From Pleurotus djamor (lineage: Eukaryota; Basidiomycota; Agaricomycetes; Agaricales; Pleurotaceae), in the NCBI GenBank assembly GCA_029747585.1, contig JAPEVF010000056.1, positions 1 to 64,000 on the forward strand: a stretch of DNA of 64,000 nucleotides. The letters run 5' to 3'. Positions within the stretch are counted from its first letter, which is position 1. The number at the start of each line of letters is the position of its first letter. Shown one piece after another: positions 22,701 through 34,600 of this stretch. The notes beneath the pieces were generated by a model that saw only the letters and a program-made list of their open reading frames with translations, did no database searches and was not told the DNA's origin. The position numbers and the translations under genes are program-made.

Positions 22701-25200
22701 TGGTGCTCAGGTCATTGTCCTTGACNGAGGCCCCCATCTCGAATTACTGGCCTGGAATCATCCGNTCCCNCTCNTGCCTGAACAATATCAGAAACGAGAT
22801 CTCAGTGCATGTCCACTAAATCGCGTCCGAAATTTCTCGCTTAACTGATGATACCAGCAGCTTATTCATACCGTTGGCATACTCTGGGTATGTTTTTTAT
22901 GCGTGGAGAGGTCTGGTTGTGTCTGGGCAAGCGATTCTTTCCGGGACGAAGCATCACAAACTGGCTTTCCCACGGTCAGTATAGACCGAAATTTCAATAC
23001 AAACACTAATGAATGATGGTGAAGTGACCTTGAATTATGACTATAAATCCAGCAACAAGTGTGGATAACCTCAAATACTGATAAATCTGACTGAACAAGT
23101 ACTAATGAGACCCTGGTAAATTATTTTGACCAGCCTATTTCTGACTTGATTTTCTTTTATCTAACTGATTGAGCGGTCTGACTGACTGATCAAACTTGAA
23201 GTTGGATAAGAAACAAAAATTACACACTGCTAACCAGCCCGAATTTATTGCATCATGAAAANTTACTGAACATCTTTCTGACCGGTCCTTAACCTCCGAA
23301 ACTCATGATGAATGCGGAATTGCTGACTACACTTCCAAACACTTAATTTACTCCAATTCAATACTTTGGTCAAACGGTCAACATTCATGTATTAGAAATC
23401 ATGACTACTAACACTTATTGACCTACGCGACTAATTACTTGACTTGTAATAGAAATCCAAGGGGCCTGCCCTAAGCTGAAAACCCATGGCTAACTAATAC
23501 TTATTGAACTACGGCTACTAGTTACTGACCACGGTACTTACTGACCACAGTGATAGAAATCCAAGAGACCTGCCCTAAACTAACTCAGAATTTTTCGACA
23601 CAAGTTACCAAGTGCCCGCCCTAAACTGAAAAATCGACCTGCCCTAAAGTCATCTTCACTCCTACCCTACTTACTACAAAAACTACTACTACTAACACTC
23701 CGGGTTAGGGTTCGACTTGATTAGAAAAATATTTTAGAGGTGCAAAAGTGGAAAGCTATTTTGCACCTCTGAGTTTGACCGAAAATTCCCCCTAAACCAC
23801 TTCACCTAACGGGTTCGGGTCTGAGTCAGTAAAAGCTGGGGTAAACCCAACTCTTTCCCTCCGAGAAGGAGATGCCATAAATCCTTCTATAGCATTTTCC
23901 CCCCTTCGAGACCTTGTTTATCATGATGATCCCCAATCAGGGAGAACAACCAAAGTCCTCCTCCCCAATTAGAGACTTCATGATACACAAAGTCCCTCCT
24001 CCCTCACTCCATGGAACCGAAGATGATGGAACCATGGTTGTTTAGATTCACAAAGATGGAGCTCATCCCACCATTTGAGAATCAAGGTCACCAAGCAACT
24101 GAGGGCGTGCTCTTCACCATTAATCCTACCAAGCCTTCTTAGAAAATCCACCTCAATAGCGTAGTAAGTTTAGGCCAAGTCGTCACCTGAACCAACTATT
24201 ACAAACTCTATCAAAGTTTCAATCCCGAGCCCGACCATACAAATCCCCCTGATTGTCCATTTGTAACCCCCCAACACCGATCCATCCATAACAAATAGTG
24301 ATGTCAACCAAAGTGTTCCCAAGTTACTGACCACCTTCAAATGAGCATGAAAGACTTTCCCGTCCGTACTTATTAAGAAGCATAGTCAAAGGCAGCGCCG
24401 TTCCTAGTTTACTAACCCGTCTCGAAAAGACAAAACGGCGTTCGGCTATTACTGACCACTGGGTGACTAGAGGGCTTGGTAATTTTCCGTTGGTACTTAT
24501 CTCCCATGAACACCGAAAACGGCTTTCCCAAAGTACTAACCAAGTCTTAACGCCGTTCCCAACCATTGTCCAACCAACAGCGGGATTCAACTAGACGTGA
24601 AAGCCCTCTGCACGCCGTCTCCACAAATTTATTGCAACCAAAGCCCACAAGTANTTTTTTTATTATTCAAAAACAGAGACGTGTACTTTGGCAAAAGTGA
24701 TCAATTTTTGCATTTCCATTCTCCGTCATTGATCCCCCAGAGCCATTATTAATCCCCCAGAGCCAACCAAATCAAACCCCCGGAATTTCTAATGGTAATT
24801 ATTTCGGAGTTCAACCGTCAGAGAGTCAAAGTCATTTTACTTTGCCTAGATAGGCTCCAACATAATACCAATTTTCTCGGTATAAACCCCATGTCCTCCC
24901 AAGTTCGCGTCGTTGATAGAGATGTTACACGAGCGGTCAGTAAACTGTCCCCGCCTTTTCCCATCTCCACCTCAGCTTGTCATTACAAGGATGTCAAAAG
25001 TGAAACCGTCTGTGATCATCAAGTTTCACTCTCTAGTCCTCCATTTGAGAGGGTACTGAAGTCAACACCTACTCATCAATATCATGATTGTAGTCATCCC
25101 CCGCAAGCGTCTGCAATGGAAGCATACTAAACAAGTGTGTTCAACCCCCATCTCAGCTTGTCTTTGAACGGTTCAGTAAAACAAAACCCGACAGGCGGAC
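22700..25200. other. AT-rich, repeat-bearing gene desert
   Basis: Base composition shifts to AT-rich and almost no open frame exceeds 100 codons. Recurrent words include CTGCCCTAAACTGAAA-like units and ACTTATTGACC-like units. This suggests a decayed transposable element or a heterochromatic insert. No reverse transcriptase, transposase or clear terminal repeat was seen. N bases at 22.7 kb and 25.2 kb flank it. Confidence 0.55.
23413..23655 (+). repeat. short imperfect direct repeats
   Basis: A unit of ACTTATTGA(C/A)CTACG, ACTA(A/G)TTACT, (A/G)TAGAAATCCAAG(A/G)G and CCTGCCCTAA appears twice (start points 23413 and 23499; the AGAAATCCAAG parts at 23451 and 23554). Two further partial units (CCCGCCCTAAACTGAAA at about 23614 and ACCTGCCCTAAAG at about 23637) follow. 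Confidence 0.7.
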
Positions 25201-25270
25201 NNGTCNTAAGCNNTNGANNANCCNNNNATTNACNGNANNAGCTTCAGCANGACGCATTGANTNNTNATNG

Positions 25271-28200
25271 TCGGTAATTCAGATGATCTTCGACCACCGC
25301 ATCGCGTCGTGACTGTCTTCGTTGTAGCCGATGGCCTACGAGCTGATCTGCTCTTCAACCGACACCCATTTCCCAATATCCCTGACTCTCCGGAGATAGT
25401 AGCGCCTTTTCTACGCGAAGTGGTCGAAAAGAGGGGTGCTTTTGGGATATCGCATACGCGAGTGCCCACGGAAAGCAGGCCAGGACACGTTGCTCTCATC
25501 GGTAAGGGACAGCTTGGCTAACCTTCGGCTTGCACTGAATTGTTTCAGCTGGGATGTATGAAGACGTTTCTGCTGTCACGAAGGCAAGTCTCCCTCTTTT
25601 CTGGCCTTTTCGTCAAGAAGTTGACTAGACTGTCTGCAGTAGGGATGGAAATCCAATCCAGTCAGTCCTGACCTCTTTTCGCGCGCTTTCTTCGACTGAA
25701 GCATGACATGAAGGTCGATTTCGACTCGGTNTTCAACCAGTCAAGCACCACCTTCTCCTTCGGGTCTCCGGATATTCTCCCAATGTTCGCTCGAGGAGCT
25801 GTTCCCAATAGAGTCCGAACCTTTAGTTATGACGAATCGGATGAGGATTTTACAAAGGGTGCGTACATTACTCTCTCTCTTTCCACACTTCGTCCTCCTC
25901 AAAGATGGCCGTAGATGCAACGCAATTAGACGTTTGGGTGTATAGTCAGCTCCGACAGCTGATCAAAGCATCCGTCTCTGATCCTATCCTCGATGCCGAA
26001 ATGCGGGCACCCCAGACAGTTTTCTTTCTACATCTTCTCGGGTTGGATACCACGGGTCACTCGTATAGACCTCATTCTAGGGTACGCCTGCATTGGCTAA
26101 ACACCTGCATCCGCCTCTCATTTATTACACATAGGAATATATGGTCAACATCCGCATGGTCGACCATATAGTTTCTCTCACTGAAAAAGTATTCAACCTC
26201 CACTTTGAAGACGACGAGACTGCTTATGTCTTTACTGCTGACCACGGCATGTCCGTAATTGGGAATCATGGGGATGGGCGTGAGTGTACCTCTGTTTTCG
26301 TCGTGCATAAGCGTCCTTATTCGCGTTTTAGATCCGGATAACACCCGGACGCCTCTCATCGCCTGGGGTGCAGGCTTCCGTGGTCCTCTTCCTGATTCGA
26401 CGCCCTCGTCCCACGATGACTACTCCGAACGATGGGGATTGAACCATCTCTTGCGACGTGATGTTGAACAAGCTGACATCGCGACTCTGATGGCGTCTGT
26501 GCTGGGAATCAACTGGCCTGTCAACTCTGTTGGTGTGCTGCCAGATAGCGATCCCTCTCGACCTGGCTACTTGGCACCTAAAGGAGGGGATGAAACGCTC
26601 GCCGAGGCGGCTCTGGTCAATGCAAAGGTATTTTGGTGTCGTCTATCGTACCCCATCTCAAATATGCTAATTTTTGTATTAGGTATTGTTGGAGCACTAC
26701 CGGGTGAAGCATGGTAAGACTGTGCCCTTTGTCCGGTGCACACAATGTGACTAACAACTACTTGATAGAACTCAAGCAAGAGAAAACTTTGTTCTATCGA
26801 CCCTTTGCTCCACTTGAGGGAACCGGGGGTAGCATACCTCCGAGAGTTTCGAAGATCGACGCCATTCAAACATCCATACAAGCCAAAGAATGGAACGAAG
26901 CTCGCTTACAATCGTCTTCCCTTATTAAGGACGCACTTGAAGGCATACGCTATCTCGAAACGTGAGTTTTCACAGCTATGACAAATCCATGTTTTCCACT
27001 AACATACCCCTCCTTCACAGCTACGATCGTTTCCTCATCCGGGTCATTGTATCCGTCGCTTATGTCGGCTGGGCAGCCTATTCTTCTTTGTACATCCTCC
27101 GTCCGTTAGAGCAGTCCAAAGCGAAAGCGTCCAGTGTCCAGTCACTGTTCATCACGGGCATCTCAAGGCTCGTGTTCCTGTGCTTCTGGTCTATCTTTGT
27201 GTCGCAAGGCTCTCCTTGGACGTTTTACTTGTACATCGCCTTCCCCTGCTACTTTTGGCAACAATTCCTCGTCCAAATACTGCCTATAGCCTCAACATTC
27301 ACCCTCATCTCATCGCGCAATTTTGTGAATTTCTGTTTGGTGGTTGGGGTTCTTCAAAGTATGGTGGTGAGCGCGACTTTTTCACCCAGGCTTCTTCTCG
27401 ACATGCCTTATATTTCATTTTTAGGCTGCTTATACGCACAGAGAGATCTGGAGCTATGGCTTAGGATTGATTGGCTTTGCGTGGCCTTTGTATGCTTGGC
27501 CTCGCGGTCTTCTGCGTACGAATACCCAGCTCTTCGGCGGCTGGTGCTTTTCTTGCCTCGTCATGGCAGTTTTCCCTTTACTCCCAGTGGATAAAAGCGA
27601 GAGCCTCATCGCCATGTGCGTACACCCTTTCATTACCATCATATTCCCAAGGTTCACACTCATTTTATGCTATGTAGATTGTCTGGTGGTGCAGTAATGG
27701 TTTCCTTCGGATTGTACCTGCAGCGCGGTGTGTTCATCCACGAGACGGGAAGCTCAAAATTGCTGTTTGGACAGGTAAATGGTGTTATCAGTTTCCTCTA
27801 CATACAGACAATCAACGCATTCTCTGCAGATGGCGCTCATCCTCGTATCCATGGCGGTGACTTTTGGGTCAGTGCAATCTCTGCAAGCTAAGACCGGTCT
27901 CCCCGCTGTCAACCAAGTAGCCGGCTGGTTATGTTTGCGTATGTCCCCACCTTGATTGCTTCCACTCTGATTATCCCCATTGACGTTCATAATTTTCTAG
28001 TCATCTCCTCCATCCTTCCCTTCATCAACCGCTCAAAGCATGCCACACCCATCTCCAAGATAACAATGTACTTCCTCGGCTTCGGCGCTTGCTTCGTTAT
28101 CCTCTCCATCAGCATAGAAGGATTGTTCTACGTCGCTTACACCGCCACACTATTGGTTTGGATTGAAGTCGAGGCTGCATTGCGAAATAATGGATCAGCG

Positions 28201-28964
28201 AAGCCTACCTCCGGCACGGAAGGATATCAATTCAAAGCGGACGATTTGAGGATCGCTTTATTCTTCCTGTTCTTCGTACAGATTGCATTCTTTGGGACGG
28301 GAAAGTACGTCGCTCGTTCATCATATCAATCCGGCCTGACAATTTTCCCTACAGTGTCGCGTCGATTTCGTGAGCTCTGACGCCATTTAACGCGTTGTCT
28401 CATCGTCTCATGCTCTCATTTCCCACCTAGATCTTTCTACCTCGAACCCGTGTACCGACTAGTCCCTATCTTCAGCCCGTTCCTCATGGCGGCCCTCCTC
28501 GTGAATCACATTCTGTCTTGTGTCCCTCTAACCCTAACCTGAATTGGACCCTAGATTTTCAAGATCGTCGCACCATATGCCATGCTATCGGTAGCCTTCT
28601 CGACATTGAATGCTCGGTTACACTTACCGCCCTTTTCTCTGTTCCTTGTAGCTCTATCTCTCACCGACGGTGCGTAAACCCGCGGTTTATATTCCTTCTC
28701 CCGCTTATACAATAGCCCTCCCACAGGCATGACTTTGACCTTCTTCTACCAGGTTTCTGACACCGGTAAGCCACCATATTCCCTATCCAAGGCTCAACAT
28801 ATTCACTTTGCTGCTTGTTGCCTGCAGGNTCCTGGCTAGAAATAGGACAGTCTATCAGCTTCTTCTGTATAACGTCATTGCTCCTTCTCTGGTCGGCAGG
28901 AATCTGTGCGGCAGGAGAATACCTAATGGCCGACGTCCTCTCTGTCCGCTCAAGAGCAGACTAA
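25271..28964 (+). CDS. MCD4: GPI ethanolamine phosphate transferase 1 (PIGN/MCD4), 5' end missing
   Basis: ER membrane enzyme that adds ethanolamine phosphate to the first mannose of the GPI-anchor precursor. The catalytic half shows [16 protein letters not shown] (metal site), [17 protein letters not shown] (Thr nucleophile), [12 protein letters not shown] and [26 protein letters not shown] and [16 protein letters not shown], the alkaline-phosphatase-superfamily motifs of this family. The C-terminal half has [13 protein letters not shown] and many hydrophobic segments, ending [15 protein letters not shown] at 28964. At least ten introns are needed; the second visible one appears to use a GC donor (GCAAGT after VTK, about 25585). 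The N-terminal transmembrane segment is not seen: an N-rich patch (25201-25270) and the AT-rich desert lie where it should be, so the first exon is hidden or disrupted. Confidence 0.92.
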
Positions 28965-29133
28965 CCCCGCTCTCCCGATATTGAACTCTAAACCTCGGAT
29001 GTTGGGATCCATTCGGAACGTTTCAGGAATAGATATACCGCGGTGTGGGTATTTTAATGGTAACCGCTCTATGGGGTCGCTGGTCTATACATGTTATCTA
29101 TCTAATTAATAGATATCCTCATAATGGCTATTT

Positions 29134-30793
29134 TTATATGTATGGGGGACCGAGAGCTGAAATGGTTGTGGGTTGAGAAAGTGTTTATAGCCCGATGTAA
29201 AGGTATAGACCCACCTTGTCGGAAGACACCAAGCGTGAACTCGACGACGAGTAGAAGGACACCACCACCTGGTGCGAGTCGAAGGACCTTGGGAACGAAA
29301 CCCTTGTACAAGGCACCGGCGCCCTCTTCTCGCATGATAGTGAGTAGTCTGTTGGGGAGTTGTTGCTATGTAGATAAACGGGCAATCGAAGGTAAGGAAC
29401 GCACGCTGGGTATGTCCAGTTGTATTTAGGGACGACACCGGGAACCTTTGTGCTTCCCTGTATACGAGACTTAACGACCTAAGGAAATCCAGTTACTTCA
29501 GTATTTGAGCAAGCAATGGTAGGCGGAGTCCTACGTCAAATCTAAATAATAGGATGAGTCGCTGCAGACGAAGAAGGATGGTGATTCAAACGCACGGTGT
29601 ATTGAGAAGCGTTCCGACAAATCCACCAATTGAACCAGAAATGAAGTTGTTCAAGAGGGTTGATTGTTGCGACTAAGTGATTCAAGGTATGACATTAGCG
29701 ATCAAATCCTCGCGCCGAGAGGGTACGGAGGAACGACCTCGGCCTTAGGAAGCATAGCCTTGACCTGGAAAATGGAACCGAAGAATCCACCGTTCCACCA
29801 GACGTGCCTCAAGAATATATGTCAGTAAACAGTAAAGTAGATATCAAGAATTAGTTGTATACCTCCAGAGGGTAGCCTCCATGCCGGCGTACAATCCAAG
29901 AAGACCTTCCTTTTGGATGACTTGGCGTACAACATCCATAGGACCCTTGAACGTGCTAGTTTTGTCTTGCAGTCTGATATGGTGATACGGGTCATTTAGT
30001 CTGAGAAATGAATAGATGAATGCGTACGTACTTGATCTTTACGAGTTCGAATGGAACGACGACGAAAGATTCTGTTTGGTGACGATTGTGGATCTGTTCC
30101 GTGTATGGGTTGGTAGAATGAGCGTACCAGTTGCTCCGGCACTGCATCCCGTCAAAATGGATAGCTGCTGGTCCATCTTGGATTTGCCCGAGAACGCGAG
30201 GTACCGTTTCCCCCAGAAATCGTTGGCGGCGCTATCGGCCGAGTATGTTAGGTTGCGTTGAGCAAATAAATGCGTCGTTGACATACAATTTGACCGCACG
30301 CTTGGGAGCCTCCATGAGTAGGGGCGGTAGCAGACCTATGTGTAGCCATTCAAATCGCCTCCAGGAGCAACTATGCAGTCGACTTACCTCGGTACAACCG
30401 TCCAGCCCTGCGTCATTGATCGTGTGAGCAACCTCAACGCGACTACAGGTGATCGGAAACGCACCCTTCCTCCTTGATGATGTTCTTGAAAGTACCAACG
30501 AGCCCATACTTGGATTTCCCGGTGTCCAACTGCATGCGGGTTTTAACCTAGTAGCCATGAACATTATTCCGTCATTGTCATCGGTAAGGTACTCAATGGA
30601 CGTATACATACGACATCGAGGGGATAGAAAGTCAATATCTCAGAGATACCAGCTATCGCACCCGCAGCGAAATTGGCGGCGAATGGCAGAGCTAAGGACG
30701 CAAAATTTCCAATGAGTACGCCGAGGTCATTCCGAACGGTGGGGTCGACGGGGACTCACGCTTTGGGGGCGTCGTTGACGGCGAGGAGGACAT
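29134..30793 (-). CDS. ODC1: mitochondrial 2-oxodicarboxylate carrier
   Basis: Mitochondrial carrier family member, most like the fungal ODC1/ODC2 exchanger of 2-oxoglutarate and 2-oxoadipate across the inner membrane (link to lysine and glutamate metabolism). Starts MSSSPSTTPPK (ATG at 30793). The first repeat reads LPFAANFAAGAIAGISEIL and TFYPLDVVKTRMQLD, carrying the family PxD..K signature, then GLVGTFKNIIKEEG. RGLLPPLLMEAPKRAVK, ANDFWGKRYLAFSG and LTGCSAGATGTL follow; the middle one (MEAPKRA.KF) is typical of ODC carriers. The last repeat ends GALYKGFVPKVLRLAPGGGV and the likely C-terminus RQALGPPYI, if the last intron is taken as GTGGGT...TTTCAG. Many introns. It diverges from SRP9 over a short shared intergenic region. 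Confidence 0.88.
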
Positions 30794-30978
30794 GGTGGTG
30801 GTCGGAAGTCAAGAAGTGGTTCAANTAGAAGGGCACAATGGTCCGTGAGTGAGCGTGATAACTTTGTCCGCAAGACCCGCTCCGGACTTAGGCTCANCAA
30901 TGCGGGGAAAAGGTGANTGNNTTTAGCGCCCTCGGNAATTTGGAAGCGCTCGTGTCCACCNTCTTTCCATGCACCNCG

Positions 30979-31491
30979 ATGGTGTACATCCCATCGTGGC
31001 AGGACTTTCAAGAGGCCGCTGAGGCCTTGTACGCAAAATCACCNGATAATGTGCTTATTATNCAANTNAAANCANCTNCAGTNCGAGNTAACTTACCAGT
31101 NCNTCTTCATAGGCCCGATATTGTATCAAATGGAAATCTTCAGAGGGGAAACTGGTTCTGAAGATTACGGATAATACCACAGTGAGNCCANCCNACCNAT
31201 CTNAAAACTACGGGTGCAGACTAACTTTACGCCAACTTTCAGTGTATAAAATTCAAAACGAATTCATCGATATTTCTGAATCGATTTGAAGTGCTCAATC
31301 TCAATCTCATGCGCAAGATGCAGAACAGGCAACCGACGCCCGAACCAGTAACCCAGAGCGTAGAGAAGCAGAGAGGTGTTGGCTACGAAGGATCGGGTTC
31401 CAACACCCCCGTCGCACCATCACCAGTCCCTGGAGCGTGGGCCGGTACAGCTGGAGGAGTGAAGAAGAAGAAGCCGAAGAAGAAAAAGTAG
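30979..31491 (+). CDS. SRP9: signal recognition particle subunit SRP9
   Basis: Small RNA-binding SRP subunit that contacts the Alu domain of SRP RNA and helps to slow translation of secretory proteins. Exons 30979-31050, 31113-31181 and 31243-31491 join in frame to about 130 residues. MVYIPSWQDFQEAAEALYAK, SPDN, ARYCIKWKSSEGKLVLKITD and NTTCIKFKT follow the SRP9 consensus exactly (aromatic W..F...AE.LY, then YC.KW...GKLVLK.TD...C.KFKT). The C-terminal extension is Pro/Thr-rich and closes with a Lys-rich tail (VKKKKPKKKK), as in other fungal SRP9/SRP21. Introns 1 and 2 contain several N bases; coding parts are little affected. Confidence 0.9.
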
Positions 31492-31697
31492 CATGGATAC
31501 CCTCCATTCTCAACTGACTGCATATTCTCAACTGACTGCATCTGACTCGCATCTATCTCGTCTCCAAATGTTTTGAAATACGCACTTGTAGCACTTACTA
31601 CGACACTACTCTGTCTTTTAGAGAATATCACAACCTATGTTGGCCTTTGAGGAAAGGTCAACGGGTTGCGAGTACGGTACATCCGAGCCTAAGCATT

Positions 31698-34600
31698 CTA
31701 ACTATTCAATTGGGCATCTGAGATGAAATGCATACCACCAGCACACCTCCAACCACCGCTCATCTGAATCCATCTGAATCCTGCTTGACAAACCCCCATC
31801 TGTCTGAGCTTTGCCTGAACTCTCTGCACCTCAGCCCTCTTCGTCTGCTCAGCCGCGCGGAGTCTTTCTAACTCGCATTGCTTCTCCTCACGTTCCCTCC
31901 GAGCTTCTGCAGCTCTCAGCCTCTCAGCCTCCAGCTTTTTGGCAAGCTCATCTCGTTTTGTGGCCTGTTGAGCAGAAGCCTCGGCACGTTGGAGCCTCTC
32001 TAGTTCGCGCTGAAGCTCTTCTTCACGTTTGATGGCGGCATCACATTCCTTGCGACTCTTTTCCATTGCAATCTGTGCCATCTTTTCTTTCCACTGTGTT
32101 TCAGCTTTGGCTTGCTGTAACTGCTGCCAGATTTGATCAGAGACGCCATGATCACGCAGGTCTTCAGCTTTTGGCACAGACGAGGGTCCCAAAGGCTGTC
32201 TGATCGGCTTAAAGACAACGGGAGGAGGAGATGAAGACGAGGGGTTTTCTTCAGGTTCGGATTCCTCTATCTTCTCCGACTCCTCTGGTTGTGTGGCCGC
32301 GGAAGTCGACGAAGTCTGCAGATGGGGCGGTGGCGCGCTCTGGAAAAGCGGGGGTGCAATTGGGGGGGATGATACATGATTTTGAGCCCTTGATGAGGAG
32401 CCAATGCTGTTATTGGCCTGTTTGCGTCGGTCTGCCAGCATCTCGCGAACGATAGCGAAAGCGTCAGACAACGACAGGATAATTTCTGAGCTCGTCGAAG
32501 AGCCAGGAGAAGGATTGGCGAATGACCGCTGGACCATTTTCTTGGCTAAGGTCTTGATATCTCTCGCGTTCCCCCAGGCAGGTAGAGCCGAGAGGTCCGC
32601 GATCAGCCTCTCGATCTGAGCGTAACCTGCCGATGTTGGATCCTGGAGGTCGGCAAGGCGTACATCACTCTTGAGTAGATCGTTGTCGAGTATCTGGAGT
32701 GCGTGTAATGGTTTCAAGTTTTCGAACGTGATTGAGTCGGGGAAGCGACTTGCTAGACCCGGGTTGACGCTCAGAAGACGGTCCATCTCTACGTCATATC
32801 CAGCTAGAACCACAATGAGTTTGCCCTGGAACCGTTCGTTGGTTAAAATCCCAACCAACTCGTCCATCGCCTCCTGCGCAAATGTTCCCTCGCCGAGGCG
32901 GTAGGCCTCGTCAATGAACAGAACGCGGCCGAGGGCTTTCTCAAAGAGTTTCTTGGCTTTGGGCCCAGTATGCCCGACGTATTCGCCGACTAGGTCAGAC
33001 GCTGAGCATTCTACTACCTCTGCAGATGCTAAAAGACCCATGTCGTAGTAGATCTGCCCAACTTTGCGGGCCACGGTTGTCTTTCCCGTGCCTAATGAAT
33101 CTCAGCTTAGTGCACGCGGCGTATGGCATGTAGTGTTTAGANACTCACCAGGAGGACCTTTGAAGATGAAGGTGGTTGGTATTAATTTCCTGGGATCTAC
33201 ATTACGGCCCTTTGCGGTTGCGGCTATGCGTTGGTAGTCGGCCAGTCGCGTGACNACGTTGTCTGAGCCAACAATGTCTTTGAAGAGATTTTGAAGATTT
33301 GTCGCCGCGTTNGCGCCACGGTCGTATTCTGGATCGAAATCTCGTTCTTCAAAGACGATGTCAGCAGAGNTGTGGCCTTTNTTGCGTAGCTGGTGGCGTC
33401 CTTTGGCAGCGGACAAAAGGTTCTCGATTGCTCCAGCATTACCAAAGTTGGGNCGGTTTCGTTCGCGAATCAGAACCTCCATGGCGACGTTCTTGGCTGC
33501 GTCTGTTGCGATGAGGTCTTGGTGCTTGAGCTTCATGTTCATAATCTCCAGCAANTCAGTGTCGGTGAAGTCTTCAAAGGTAAAGGCATTCTCAATCGCA
33601 AATCGACGGGCCAGTCCTGGGTTGACATTCTAACAATAGGTCAGCCTCAGCCTTCATTTGAAAAAGAGAATTACCTGGAACATCTCTTCCATCTCATCTT
33701 TATATCCAAGGAGGAGTACACAGCGATCGTCGCCTGGAACACTCTGAACTTCGGCTACAATGGTGTCGATGACGGCAGTTTTGTAAGGATCATTTGAGCC
33801 TCCACCAGATTTGCTGTATAGCATATATGCCTGAGGAAACATGAGCGGGAGACTGACANGAATGGGAGTATCTGACCTCATCTATGACAAGAACTTTGCC
33901 GACGGTGGCTGCGAGTATCTGCTTGGTATTTTGTTCGGAAACACCCAAGGCAGCGCCGACGAAGTCAGCCGGGTTTTTTACAATGACTAGGAAAGGGTGA
34001 GCATGAACTCGTTNAAGAAAGGCGAGAGTAATGTTTTACCTTCTCCATTNGAAAGCAAGCCCATATTGGACAAAATTTCACCGTANAGCTTCGCTACTGT
34101 GGTCTTCCCAGTTCCCGGGGAACCAAGAAAAACGCGATTGAGACACATGGCAAGGGGCTCTTTTTCATCCAGTTCTCTTCGGTAGTTGGTCTTGATAAGG
34201 TTGAACAAGCTTTCGACGGCTTGCTTGACGCTGCCAAGGCCAGTGAGCTCTTTGAGCTTCTTGTAAGCGGTGCTTTGTGTGAGGACGGTGGCAGGATCGG
34301 GCCCAATGATGTCCCCGCTGAGAAGTTCATAATCGCNGGTGTGGTGGCCTTGTCTCTTTGCCCTTTGAACGCGATTCGCCTGTCTTTCTCTCATCTTTGC
34401 AAATATGTTTTCTAACGCCCTCGCATTGCCAAATCCTTCTCTCCCTCTTCCACGACCCAAACGTCGGACGGCGATGCGGCAAAACAAACCTCGCGTCCCA
34501 TCCTCAACAAGCATCTGACCCTTCCAATGTTTGATGATCATCCGTTCAAGCATGATGAGGAGCTCTGCATCTGAGTAATCCGCGAAGTTCATGCTATAAG

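Noticed and set aside
23705..23712. TTAGGG near 23.7 kb and CCCTAA-like words in the desert as telomeric repeats
   Set aside because: Only isolated units, not an array; the CCCTAA words belong to a longer unrelated repeat.
22700..25200. Retrotransposon or DNA transposon
   Set aside because: No reverse transcriptase, integrase or transposase reading and no paired terminal repeats visible by eye. Left as a possible decayed element.
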